A stretch of DNA of 64,000 nt from an uncultured Alphaproteobacteria bacterium. GTDB taxonomy: Bacteria > Pseudomonadota > Alphaproteobacteria > RF32 > CAG-239. The notes under the pieces are model-generated. The model saw nothing but the letters and a program-made list of their open reading frames with translations. It was not told the origin of the DNA and did no database searches. The stretch covers positions 130,737-194,736 of the forward strand of contig CALXWA010000001.1 of the NCBI GenBank assembly GCA_944392275.1, in the 5' to 3' direction. Positions within the stretch are counted from its first letter, which is position 1. Each line of letters begins with the position of its first letter. Position numbers and translations under genes: made by a program. This document shows positions 18,478 to 26,569 of this stretch, piece after piece.

Positions 18478-18515
18478 AAAAAAATATCCCTTCTTTCGGA
18501 AGGGATATTTTTTTT
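18478..18515. terminator. Bidirectional terminator after bamE
   Basis: AATATCCCTT and AAGGGATATT flank a 7-nt loop, with A and T runs on both sides. It serves bamE (+) and the convergent transporter gene (-). Confidence 0.85.
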
Positions 18516-18524
18516 ATCATTATC

Positions 18525-19889
18525 TTATTCCAAATGCATAATAATGAAATATTCGGTGTAAAGGTATAAGGTTGCCAAAGCCACCGTCATCAGCATAATC
18601 GGAATAGACCATTTCATAAATCCGAGAAAACTGATAGGATGACCTTCACGGCTGGCCATTCCGGCAACAATCACATTGGCCGAAGCCCCGATAAGCGTTC
18701 CGTTTCCGCCAAAGCAGGCTCCCAAAGACAACGCCCACCAAACCGGCATCATCATTTCGCGTCCGCCCATAGCTTCTTCCATAGACTTAATCATCGGAAT
18801 CATGGTTGCCACAAAAGGAATATTATCAATCGCGGCAGAAACCAAAGCTGATACCCACACGATTAATAAACTGGCTTTTTTGATGCTGCCATCGGTAATT
18901 TCAATAAATTTTTCTCCCAGCATACTCAAAACACCGGTTACTTCCAAACCATACACAATAACAAATAATCCGGCAAAGAAGAAAATTGTTGTCCAATCAA
19001 CTAAATCAAAAGCCTTTTCAATACGGTTGTCTCTTTCTTCATGCCCCATACCCCAGGTGTACAAAAGCATTAATAAAGAGCCGCCGAACATGGCAATTGT
19101 TCCGTTAGCAATGTGTAAATGTTCGGCCAAAATAAAGCCGACAATCACCAAAAAGAGCACACATAAAGATTTGATTAATAAAATCTTATCGGTAATGGCC
19201 TCTTTTTCATTAAGAGCCATAACGGCCTGACGCCGATTTTCGGTTGAGACTAAACGTCTTCCCCAGAAAAAGTCAAAGACGCCGATTAAGAAAATCATGC
19301 ATAAAGTCACAATGGGTGTCAGCTCAAATAAAAAATCCGTAAAAGACAATCCCAAAGCCGACCCAATTAAAATATTAGGAGGATCCCCGATTAAAGTTGC
19401 CGTTCCGCCGATATTAGAAGCAAAAATCTCCATCAACAAAAACGGATAAGTCGGGACACCGAGTTTTTTGGTAATTTGAAATGTTACCGGGACAATTAAC
19501 AAAACCGTTGTTACATTGTCCAAAAAAGCAGAAAATACCGCGGTAACAACCCCCAAAACAACCAAAATACCTCTGGGGTTTGCTTTAACTTTTTTGGCTC
19601 CCCAAATCGCCACATATTGGAAAATTCCCGTTTTTTCAGAAATGCCGACAATCGTCATCATTCCGATTAATAAGGCCAAAGTGTTAAAGTCAATTCCTTT
19701 AATTGCTGTATTCTGTGTCAAAATACCGGCAAAAATCATGATGGATGCTGCCAGCAAAGCAACAACGGCCCGGTTTAGTTTTTCCGTAAACAGAATAACA
19801 TAAGCCAAAATCACAATAGCCACGGCAACAACTTTAGCATCAAGTCCCCACACCAATTGTGGAACACTCATAAGGTCTGCTCCATGCAT
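18525..19889 (-). CDS. NhaD/ArsB-type ion transporter (IT superfamily)
   Basis: A 454-aa polytopic inner-membrane protein with about 11-12 hydrophobic segments. The repeated signature of the ion-transporter superfamily is present twice: SAFLDNVTTVLLIVPVT with NIGGTATLIGDPPN in the first half, and AAIDNIPFVATMIP with GACFGGNGTLIGASAN in the second. This is the pattern of NhaD, ArsB and P-protein-like antiporters. The transported ion cannot be told; Na+/H+ exchange or anion efflux are both possible. Start at 19889 has AGAGGA upstream; a longer reading adds ten unsupported residues. Confidence 0.85.
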   Translation of the reverse strand: MHGADLMSVPQLVWGLDAKVVAVAIVILAYVILFTEKLNRAVVALLAASIMIFAGILTQNTAIKGIDFNTLALLIGMMTIVGISEKTGIFQYVAIWGAKKVKANPRGILVVLGVVTAVFSAFLDNVTTVLLIVPVTFQITKKLGVPTYPFLLMEIFASNIGGTATLIGDPPNILIGSALGLSFTDFLFELTPIVTLCMIFLIGVFDFFWGRRLVSTENRRQAVMALNEKEAITDKILLIKSLCVLFLVIVGFILAEHLHIANGTIAMFGGSLLMLLYTWGMGHEERDNRIEKAFDLVDWTTIFFFAGLFVIVYGLEVTGVLSMLGEKFIEITDGSIKKASLLIVWVSALVSAAIDNIPFVATMIPMIKSMEEAMGGREMMMPVWWALSLGACFGGNGTLIGASANVIVAGMASREGHPISFLGFMKWSIPIMLMTVALATLYLYTEYFIIMHLE

Positions 19890-19980
19890 TTTTTTGATTC
19901 CTCTAAACGTTATAAACATCTAATATATAACGAATATAGTCCTAAGAATCTCTTAATACAGGGGGCAAAAAAAGACAAAA

Positions 19981-20718
19981 CTATTTTTTTAGCAGATGCC
20001 GAATGGCTCCGTAGAGAGTGTTTAGCTCTTGTTCGGTCATTTGATTGCGAGTAAAAATATTACGCAAGTTAATAATCATTTTTTCGCGTTTTTCACCAAC
20101 CTTAAAATTGCCGCAATCATCAAGATTACTTTCTAAAAATTCGCAAAATTTCAGCACATGATCTTTTCCGGCTAAGCGGGAATGATTCACCACAAATTGT
20201 TCTTGCGGGGCATCAATTTGTGTTTTATAAAATTCATATCCGACCAAAAGTACGGCCTGAGATAAGTTAAGAGAGCAGTGCTTTGGGTTAAGCGGAATAT
20301 TAATAATAGCATCAGCCAAACAAACATCTTCATTACGAAGTCCGGTTCTCTCCGGGCCAAACAAAAATCCACACCGCACCCCATCAAAAATTTTTTGAGC
20401 AACAACATTGACCGCCTTATCTGCGGTATAAACGGTTTTGGTTTGGTCTCGATGCCGGGCGGTCGTTGCCAATAAAAAATCGATATCATGCAAAGCTTCA
20501 TCTAAAGAGGCAAAAACTTTTGCCCGATACAAAATTTCTTCCGCATTAGAAGATGCTGAAATTGCTTTGTCGGAAAGATGGTCTTCTCTCGGATTGATTA
20601 AATAAAGCTGTTCCAAGCCACAATTCATCATGGCACGAGCGGCCATTCCGACGTTTTCGGCCAATTGAGGTTCCACCAAAATAATGATGGGTTTATTTGA
20701 GGTTAAATTTTTATTCAT
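19981..20718 (-). CDS. trmJ: tRNA (Cm32/Um32) 2'-O-methyltransferase TrmJ
   Basis: SPOUT-fold methyltransferase, 245 aa. The N-terminus (IILVEPQLAENVGMAARAMM), the central ATTARHRDQTK, FGPERTGLRNEDV and the knot-forming IPLNPKHCSLNLSQAV match TrmJ. It methylates the ribose of nucleotide 32 in certain tRNAs. It is the last gene of a three-gene operon with two secreted unknown proteins, 2 bp after the preceding stop. Confidence 0.92.
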   Translation of the reverse strand: MNKNLTSNKPIIILVEPQLAENVGMAARAMMNCGLEQLYLINPREDHLSDKAISASSNAEEILYRAKVFASLDEALHDIDFLLATTARHRDQTKTVYTADKAVNVVAQKIFDGVRCGFLFGPERTGLRNEDVCLADAIINIPLNPKHCSLNLSQAVLLVGYEFYKTQIDAPQEQFVVNHSRLAGKDHVLKFCEFLESNLDDCGNFKVGEKREKMIINLRNIFTRNQMTEQELNTLYGAIRHLLKK

Positions 20719-20720
20719 TT

Positions 20721-21143
20721 TTATTCAGATTTTTCCGTAGAGTTTGAAGAAGGAGAGGAATCCTCTTTTGGCAAAGAGGAAAGAAGCGTGTTGGTGATTT
20801 TGGCATTAAAGTAACGGCTGACATCATCAGGGTCATCCGCTTTGACTTTAATATCCTCAACTTTAATTCTTTCTGTCGGTCGTACTCCGAGATTTTGCCT
20901 CCGAATATTATTAGCGTCAAGCGTTTTCATGGCATCAACCACGGCCGCAATTTCCGCCGGACGATAATTATTGGCCATATAGTCAATATTTCTGACCAAC
21001 GGCATTTTTACTTGAACTTTTTGCTCAACGGTAATTTCCGAAGGCTTACTTTGCTCCGGCAGATTAAGAGAAGATGTGTCTTCCTCAGCCAAAACCAAAG
21101 AAGGGGTAAAACAAAGCAAAAAGAGCGGAAAGAAAAATTTCAT
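20721..21143 (-). CDS. Secreted/periplasmic hypothetical protein, 140 aa
   Basis: Not recognised. A clear signal peptide (KFFFPLFLLCFTPSLVLA, cleavage near residue 19) precedes an acidic, Ser/Pro-rich mature protein with a central helical segment (NNYRPAEIAAVVDAMKTLDA) and a low-complexity tail of Ser, Asn and Glu. No cysteine in the mature part. It lies 10 bp after the stop of another secreted unknown and 2 bp before trmJ, so the three are co-transcribed. Confidence 0.75.
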   Translation of the reverse strand: MKFFFPLFLLCFTPSLVLAEEDTSSLNLPEQSKPSEITVEQKVQVKMPLVRNIDYMANNYRPAEIAAVVDAMKTLDANNIRRQNLGVRPTERIKVEDIKVKADDPDDVSRYFNAKITNTLLSSLPKEDSSPSSNSTEKSE

Positions 21144-21153
21144 CAGCTAGTTC

Positions 21154-21780
21154 CTAATCGGTAGACAACAAGTCAATACTATTAAAGAGCAAGTTTTCAA
21201 GATCCAACCCGGTTCCGTCTTCAAAGGCATCCATCATTCCGGCAAAAATAGTATCCATCGGGCTGCTTCCGTGACCAATATCATCATACGCTTCTCTTAA
21301 AATTTTGCCATAGGCTTGAGGCATATTCATAATTTTTTCATCGTAACTTTCCGGGATTTTATACCCCAAATCACGGAAATGTTGTGTCATAACAACCATG
21401 TTATGGCGGTTAACTTCCGGTGCAATCATCTCTTGCCCGTAAGCCGTTCCCCAGGTTGTTGCTTCTCCGGTATAATCAAGTTTTCCGTGTTGAGCACTTC
21501 CTCTCCAAGAGGTTGTTCCGCTGTAATCTCTAGCTCTTGCCCACGGATCAACCGGTAAAATATCGCTATAATCGGCCGCACGAGAAGAACCACCCCCTTG
21601 CTCAGGGGCTCTTCTTTGGTCGGCAGAAACAATTACCTCAGAAGAAGATGTCTGAGATTCAGCCGTTGCAATTGTGTTGCTTTGCGGATTGGTTGCCCAA
21701 GGGTTACTCGGCAGTTGAGCCAAAGCGGAAGAAGCCGCCAACATGACGCCAATGCCAAGCAATGATGCAAACTTTTTCAT
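21154..21780 (-). CDS. Secreted/periplasmic hypothetical protein with NPW/DPW motifs
   Basis: Not recognised. 208 aa; signal peptide KKFASLLGIGVMLAASSALA. The mature protein has two similar tryptophan motifs (LPSNPWATNP and LPVDPWARAR) separated by a Ser/Gly/Arg-rich linker, then a folded-looking C-terminal half (residues about 115-205) with MTQHFRDLGYKIPESYDEK and an acidic end. Start at 21780 has AGGGAGAA upstream and gives the signal peptide directly. First gene of the operon leading to trmJ. Confidence 0.75.
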   Translation of the reverse strand: MKKFASLLGIGVMLAASSALAQLPSNPWATNPQSNTIATAESQTSSSEVIVSADQRRAPEQGGGSSRAADYSDILPVDPWARARDYSGTTSWRGSAQHGKLDYTGEATTWGTAYGQEMIAPEVNRHNMVVMTQHFRDLGYKIPESYDEKIMNMPQAYGKILREAYDDIGHGSSPMDTIFAGMMDAFEDGTGLDLENLLFNSIDLLSTD

Positions 21781-21870
21781 GACACTTCTCCCTCTAATCC
21801 CATTACACTCAGTATACACCAAAATAAAGTAAAAATATAGTTACAAAAATGTGATATTTTAGAAAATAAT

Positions 21871-21895
21871 AAAAAAAGCAGGAAAAATCCTGCTT
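21871..21895 (-). terminator. Terminator after cysE
   Basis: AAGCAGGA / TCCTGCTT stem (21876-21883, 21888-21895) with an A7 tract that becomes the U-run on the minus strand. Confidence 0.8.
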
Positions 21896-21915
21896 GATTC
21901 AAAATGTTAAGAAAA

Positions 21916-22593
21916 TTAGCTTTTGGATTGTTTTTGCTCTTTTATTTGTTCAATTTCTTTTTGTAAGAGTTCAAGACGATAATCAATCGGATCTTGGTCA
22001 GAGGGGCAAACCCCATAAGCCATAAACCCTTTGGGTTCTTTGTGTTTTTCAACCTTATGAGCCGGTACGCCAACCACGGTTACATGGTCTTCCACATCTT
22101 TCAAAACAACGGCATTTGCCCCTATTTTAACATCATTACCGACATTAATCGGTCCCAAAACCTGAGCCCCGGCTCCGATAATCACATTATCTCCGATTGT
22201 TGGGTGGCGTTTATTGGTGTTTTTCCCTTTGCCGTTAAAAACAGTCGATCCGCCTAAAGTCACACCATGGTATAAGGTAACATTTTTTCCGATAACGGTA
22301 GTTTCGCCGATAACCACGCCCATACCATGATCAATAAAAAATCCTTCACCGATTCTTGCTCCCGGATGAATTTCCACCCCGGTCAAAAAACGTGCAATTT
22401 GTGAAATAACGCGGGATGTCAGCTTAAAACCGCGACGCCACAAGGCATTAGAAAACCGATAAACAATAATGGATTGAAGCCCGGATGAGCATAAAAGGGC
22501 CTCCACACGTGAGTTTGTTGCCGGGTCTCTGGCAATCACCGCATCGACGTCTTTAAGAATTTGCTTGAATTTTGCTTTCATTTTGTGATACAT
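21916..22593 (-). CDS. cysE: Serine O-acetyltransferase
   Basis: CysE acetylates serine with acetyl-CoA, the first step of cysteine synthesis. 225 aa (221 if read from the second ATG). A helical N-terminal domain ([20 protein letters not shown]) is followed by a left-handed beta-helix with [16 protein letters not shown] and [12 protein letters not shown], which include the catalytic His and Asp, then [11 protein letters not shown] and GVPAHKVE. The Shine-Dalgarno GAGGA abuts the first ATG, so the start four codons later is also plausible. Transcribed alone. Confidence 0.95.
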   Translation of the reverse strand: MYHKMKAKFKQILKDVDAVIARDPATNSRVEALLCSSGLQSIIVYRFSNALWRRGFKLTSRVISQIARFLTGVEIHPGARIGEGFFIDHGMGVVIGETTVIGKNVTLYHGVTLGGSTVFNGKGKNTNKRHPTIGDNVIIGAGAQVLGPINVGNDVKIGANAVVLKDVEDHVTVVGVPAHKVEKHKEPKGFMAYGVCPSDQDPIDYRLELLQKEIEQIKEQKQSKS

Positions 22594-22669
22594 TCCTCAA
22601 CATTGTTAACAATTTATATAGTATTTTAAGATATATAATAATAAAAATTCTAAATTTAGGTTAAAATAC

Positions 22670-23440
22670 ATGACAGAAGTTTTATTTAATGGCTATGCCG
22701 GACGCTTGGAAGGGCGTTATCATCAGAGTGACAATCCGTCAGCTCCGATTGCATTGATTTTACATCCGCATCCGCAATACGGCGGGACAATGAATAATAA
22801 GGTTGTTTATACGTTGTTCAGTTGTTTCCAAAACTTAGGTTTTTCGGTTTTGCGTTTTAATTTCCGCAGTGTCGGACGTTCTCAAGGGGAGTTTGAGGAC
22901 GGCCCGGGAGAGCTTTCCGATGCCACGGTTGCCCTAAACTGGCTTCAGTCCGTCAATCCGGAGGCCAGACAATGCTGGATTGCCGGATATTCGTTTGGAG
23001 CATGGATTGGTTTGCAACTTCTCATGCGTCGTCCGGACATTAATAATTTTATTGCGGTATCTCCACCGGCAAATGAAAAAGATTTTTCATTCTTAGCTCC
23101 ATGTCCAACTTCAGGTTTAATTACACAAGGCTGTATTGATGAAATTGTTACTCCGGCCAGTGTGACCTCGTTGGTCAAAAGGCTAAACACCCAACGCAAC
23201 GTTTCGGTAGACTACGCAATGATAGAAGATGCCGACCATATGTATAATAATCATTTGACTGATTTATACAAGGTTGTAGGGCATTATATCATAGACGCCA
23301 TGAAGAAACGCACCCCGACCAAAAAACGTCGCGGCCGTCGTAAAAAATCAGAAATGATGGAAGAGCAAGATGAGACACTTTTGCTTGAAAATGATAGCGA
23401 AGACTCCATGGATGATGATTTTGGTGACGATGAAGAATAA
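22670..23440 (+). CDS. Alpha/beta hydrolase with basic-acidic C-terminal tail
   Basis: A 256-aa alpha/beta hydrolase of the short COG2945 type. LHPHPQYGGTMNNKVV corresponds to the oxyanion region, GYSFGAWIG carries the nucleophile Ser, and IEDADHMYNN carries the catalytic His. The core ends near residue 210. After it come about 15 basic residues (KKRTPTKKRRGRRKKSEMM) and then a strongly acidic tail ending DDDFGDDEE. Substrate unknown. Followed by two stacked hairpins. Confidence 0.85.
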   Translation: MTEVLFNGYAGRLEGRYHQSDNPSAPIALILHPHPQYGGTMNNKVVYTLFSCFQNLGFSVLRFNFRSVGRSQGEFEDGPGELSDATVALNWLQSVNPEARQCWIAGYSFGAWIGLQLLMRRPDINNFIAVSPPANEKDFSFLAPCPTSGLITQGCIDEIVTPASVTSLVKRLNTQRNVSVDYAMIEDADHMYNNHLTDLYKVVGHYIIDAMKKRTPTKKRRGRRKKSEMMEEQDETLLLENDSEDSMDDDFGDDEE

Positions 23441-23465
23441 TAAATAATCAAGAACAAATCGTTTT

Positions 23466-23578
23466 CTCAGCCCCTTGAAATGAGGGGCTGTTTTTTATGC
23501 CTCTTTTTAAAAAGAGGCGTTTTTTGTTTCAAGGAGGAAACAGGCTGTAATGAAGAAAAGAGGTTTCAAGAAATTTTG
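23466..23578 (+). repeat. Upstream element, copy 1 of 2 (matches 60735-60848)
   Basis: About 113 bp nearly identical to 60735-60848, both lying a few hundred bases upstream of a DUF285-type surface-protein gene. In order it holds a CAGCCCCT/AGGGGCTG hairpin with T6 (23468-23496), the 20-bp palindrome GCCTCTTTTT/AAAAAGAGGC with T6 (23499-23525), the block GTTTCAAGGAGGAAAC, and a mini-ORF at 23550-23603 (MKKRGFKKFCPHFVLIH) whose first nine residues match the other copy's MKKKGFKKF. The hairpins are terminator-like and can end the hydrolase transcript. Confidence 0.85.
23468..23525 (+). terminator. Two tandem terminator hairpins after the hydrolase gene
   Basis: Hairpin 1 (23468-23490) followed by T6; hairpin 2 (23499-23518) followed by GT6. 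Both have the rho-independent layout. Confidence 0.8.
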
Positions 23579-23599
23579 TCCTCATTTTGTTTTAATACA

Positions 23600-23628
23600 T
23601 TGACATGTAAGGGAAATCAGGGTAAAAT
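23600..23628 (+). promoter_or_regulatory. Sigma70 promoter of the long surface-protein gene
   Basis: TTGACA (23600-23605), exactly 17 bp, then TAAAAT (23623-23628). Near-consensus, predicting a 5' leader of about 118 nt. The -35 box overlaps the stop codon of the upstream mini-ORF. The equivalent place in the short copy has no comparable promoter. Confidence 0.75.
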
Positions 23629-23752
23629 AGATGTGTAATGTGCGGAAAGATAAAAGCTATCCATATATCACACACATACATATTTCAACAGCTTTTATAA
23701 AAAATATCGCTTTCCGCCATTACGCCGGTTAAGGATTGTGGAGGGCGGTGTC

Positions 23753-26287
23753 ATGCAGAAGCGTATCTTAGGATTGATAGGAATCATCGTATTATGGTCA
23801 AATTTAGCTGAAGCATCAATTGTATCTTTGCCTCGATATACGGGAGATATCAGTTCCCGATATAATGAAGCCAATATTGGCAAGACGGAAAAATTGAGTT
23901 GTGCAGAGCGAGGCAAAGTTGATAAGCCAAGTGATAGCTGTCAAAAGTGTGTTAACGAATATGCGGGATGTTGTGATTATATTGAATGTAGCACCGCTTC
24001 CAATTGTTATAAATATACTTCGGCTGATGCAGAAAAATATACCTGTGCGTCCTCGTGTCAAGATCGGTCTGGAAAACATTACAAAGATTGTCGTTATCAG
24101 TTAACGTGTAAAGATGTCTTGGGGATGACCACGGAAGAAGCCAGTCCGTATATAGCGGCGGGATTTTATTGCTCTCAAGCAAAAACAACATGTAAGATTG
24201 TAAATGGAACGACCCTTGGATCCTGTAAGCAATCTTCAGTATCATTAGGTGGAGAGAGTAACAGTGGTTCTTTAGGAGGAATGACTTCCGGAGGCAGTAC
24301 CTCAGAACAAAGTATTATTTGTTATACCTGTGCGTGTCCGGAAGGGACCTATAATACTGTTCAGGGAGGAAAAAGCTGTACGGTTAGCCACCAAGTTGGT
24401 AACAGTAAATGTTATACGTGTGGCTGTCCGGCCGGAACCTATGGAGAAGATTGTAAGGCTTGTCCGACGGGGAGTTACAGCAGTACGGCAGGAGCCTCTA
24501 CGTGTAGAGGATGTCCGGCAGGATATGGGTCTAAGACAGGGGTAACGGGAGCCACCAGTCAGGAAGCAGCATGTTCAATTTGTCCGCAAGGAACGTATAA
24601 AGCCAATATTGGCCTGGGAAGTTGTACCGCTTGTCCGACCGGGTATGACGCCATTGCCGGAGTAACCGGAGCAACCAGTGTTACGCAGGCCTGTGCACGG
24701 TCTTGTGTTCCGTGTGATCGTGCAAGTTATCCGTTAAGTAGTTGCCCGGCACATGCGATTTGTGAAGAATGTACTCCGAAATATTGTGATAATACCGCCA
24801 AATCGTATAAAATTACCTCTTGTGAAGGGGGATATGCCCTATCAGGAAATGCTTGCAAGAAAGATGGTGGGGCTATTAAAATGGTAATAGATACCAGTTT
24901 GGATACCAATTTTCGATTTGCTGTACAGCGTTCTGCCGAGTTTAATATAAATGTTGATTGGGGAGATGGAGTAAAAGAAAATTACCAAGGAGCCACAGGA
25001 GATACACTTATTAGCCATGCCTATACTAATAGTGGAAAATATACGGTAACAATTACAGGTGTCCTTCCGACATTGTATCAAATAACTACATACAATATTG
25101 TTGAATTAAAACAGTTCAATCTTTCTACGATTAAAAGCCTTTATACTACGTTTAGTGGTCATAAAGAATTCACGGGAAGTATTCCAGAATTACCTAAAAA
25201 TTTGGAATTGGGGCAGTATGCGTTCGCTAACAGTGGGATAACGGGAACCATACCGGATTTACCAGATAGTTTGAAAAATGGAAACTATATGTTCTCCGGT
25301 TGTAGTGGTTTGACGGGAACTATCCCAGCATTACCGGATAGTTTGACCAATGGAACTAATATGTTCAAAAGTTGTAGTGGTTTGACGGGAACTATCCCAG
25401 CATTACCGGATAGTTTGACCAATGGAACTTCTATGTTCGAATATTGTAGTGGTTTGACGGGAATGACCTCTCATATTTCAACTAGTTTGACGAATGGAAC
25501 TTCTATGTTCTCTGGTTGTAGTGGTTTGACGGGAACTATCCCAGCATTACCGGATAGTTTGACCAATGGATCTGATATGTTCTCTGGTTGTAGCAGCTTA
25601 AAGGGAACCATCCCAGCCTTACCGGATAGCTTGACAGATGGAATTTATATGTTCTCTAATTGTAGCAGCTTAACGGGAACCATACCGGCCTTACCGGATA
25701 GCTTGACCAAAGCTGCTGGTATGTTTTATCGCTGTAGTAGTTTGACAGGAATGACATCCCATTTACCAACTAATTTGACCAATGGATCTTATATGTTCGA
25801 ATATTGTAGTAAATTAACAGGAAGCATTCCAACATTACCAACAAGCTTGAAGGATGGAAGCTTTATGTTTGATGGTTGTAGTAAATTAACGGGAACCATA
25901 CCAGCATTACCGGATAGCTTGACTAATGGAACTTATATGTTCTCAGACTGTAGCGGATTGACAAAATTGCCATCACATTTTTCAACTAATTTGACAAATG
26001 CCAACGCTATGTTTATTAATTGTAGCGGACTAACGGGAAACATACCGGCATTACCAAATAGTTTGACAAGCGGAGATAGAATGTTTCAAAATTGTAGCAA
26101 ATTATGGGGGTTTGCCACAACAAATCTGCCGTCAAGTTTATATAATGCAGCTTATATGTTCTATGGTTGCAGTTATTTGAGCGGTAGAACTCCTCAAAAA
26201 CCATCGGGATTAGCCTTCTATTCACAGATCTTCAAAGGGACTAAACTAACTAACGATGGTTCTTGGCCATCCAATGCTTGGCAGTAA
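23753..26287 (+). CDS. Cys-rich, PKD-like, BspA/DUF285-type repeat surface protein
   Basis: A secreted or surface-anchored protein of 844 aa. Signal peptide (QKRILGLIGIIVLWSNLAEA). A cysteine-rich region runs from about residue 45 to 365, with repeated CPxGTYxxxxGxxxCxxCP units like the GCC2/ephrin-receptor type. A PKD-like strand domain (NINVDWGDGVKENY, about residues 375-455) follows. Then come 13 units of about 24 residues (513-825) of the MFxxCSxLTGTIP pattern, the DUF285/BspA-like leucine-rich repeat. The tail ends TNDGSWPSNAWQ. Start at 23753 has GGAGG 8 nt upstream; an in-frame GTG 15 nt earlier is rejected. Likely host- or matrix-binding; function not shown. Confidence 0.85.
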   Translation: MQKRILGLIGIIVLWSNLAEASIVSLPRYTGDISSRYNEANIGKTEKLSCAERGKVDKPSDSCQKCVNEYAGCCDYIECSTASNCYKYTSADAEKYTCASSCQDRSGKHYKDCRYQLTCKDVLGMTTEEASPYIAAGFYCSQAKTTCKIVNGTTLGSCKQSSVSLGGESNSGSLGGMTSGGSTSEQSIICYTCACPEGTYNTVQGGKSCTVSHQVGNSKCYTCGCPAGTYGEDCKACPTGSYSSTAGASTCRGCPAGYGSKTGVTGATSQEAACSICPQGTYKANIGLGSCTACPTGYDAIAGVTGATSVTQACARSCVPCDRASYPLSSCPAHAICEECTPKYCDNTAKSYKITSCEGGYALSGNACKKDGGAIKMVIDTSLDTNFRFAVQRSAEFNINVDWGDGVKENYQGATGDTLISHAYTNSGKYTVTITGVLPTLYQITTYNIVELKQFNLSTIKSLYTTFSGHKEFTGSIPELPKNLELGQYAFANSGITGTIPDLPDSLKNGNYMFSGCSGLTGTIPALPDSLTNGTNMFKSCSGLTGTIPALPDSLTNGTSMFEYCSGLTGMTSHISTSLTNGTSMFSGCSGLTGTIPALPDSLTNGSDMFSGCSSLKGTIPALPDSLTDGIYMFSNCSSLTGTIPALPDSLTKAAGMFYRCSSLTGMTSHLPTNLTNGSYMFEYCSKLTGSIPTLPTSLKDGSFMFDGCSKLTGTIPALPDSLTNGTYMFSDCSGLTKLPSHFSTNLTNANAMFINCSGLTGNIPALPNSLTSGDRMFQNCSKLWGFATTNLPSSLYNAAYMFYGCSYLSGRTPQKPSGLAFYSQIFKGTKLTNDGSWPSNAWQ
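25289..26227 (+). repeat. 72-bp in-frame tandem repeats (13 units)
   Basis: Thirteen consecutive units start with ATGTT and encode MFxxC at 72-bp spacing (one unit is 75 bp). Units near 25289, 25361 and 25505 are nearly identical at DNA level over about 55 bp, while those after about 25700 are more diverged. This suggests recent duplication in the first half of the array. Confidence 0.9.
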
Positions 26288-26306
26288 GTCATCGTTAATC
26301 CAAACA

Positions 26307-26338
26307 AAAATCCCTTGCTAACGGGCAAGGGATTTTTA
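26307..26338. terminator. Terminator after the long surface-protein gene
   Basis: AAAATCCCTTGC (26307-26318) pairs with GCAAGGGATTTT (26325-26336). The same sequence class follows the short copy at 61881-61917. It also serves the convergent RHH gene. Confidence 0.85.
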
Positions 26339-26362
26339 ATTAGAAAAAAAAGGAACAAAAAG

Positions 26363-26569
26363 CTATTTTTCGGTTCTTGTTTTTAAAATAAATACCCGAA
26401 TAGCCGAAGACAGATTTTCATGCTCTCGAGAGGCATCTATCTTTGTAATCAACTGATTAACACTGAGGTGTTGTTCTGTAGCGATTTTTTTTAACTCCTC
26501 CCAAAACTCTTCTTCTAAAGAGATACTGGTAGAGTGTCGATTGGCAATAACAACAGAAATTTTACGCAT
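26363..26569 (-). CDS. Ribbon-helix-helix domain protein, 68 aa
   Basis: Small RHH_4-type protein: an initial strand (KISVVIANRHSTSISLEEEF), then two helices (FWEELKKIATEQHLSVNQLI, ASREHENLSSAIRVFIL). In alphaproteobacteria such a gene commonly follows sspB. DNA binding is expected but no target is known. It overlaps the end of sspB by 8 bp. The start is the Met aligning with the RHH strand; longer readings run through sspB. Confidence 0.85.
   Translation of the reverse strand: MRKISVVIANRHSTSISLEEEFWEELKKIATEQHLSVNQLITKIDASREHENLSSAIRVFILKTRTEK

Noticed and set aside
23466-23578. Transcription attenuator for the long surface-protein gene
   Set aside because: A near-consensus promoter lies downstream of the hairpins (23600-23628), so the main transcript would not contain them; kept only as a repeat and terminator.
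23738-23753. GTG start for the long surface protein, 15 nt upstream of the chosen ATG
   Set aside because: It lies inside the Shine-Dalgarno GGAGG region; the same ATG is the only start in the short copy.
25289-26227. CRISPR-like spacing of short repeats
   Set aside because: The repeats are in-frame, 72 bp with no unique spacers, and lie inside a coding gene; no cas genes nearby.
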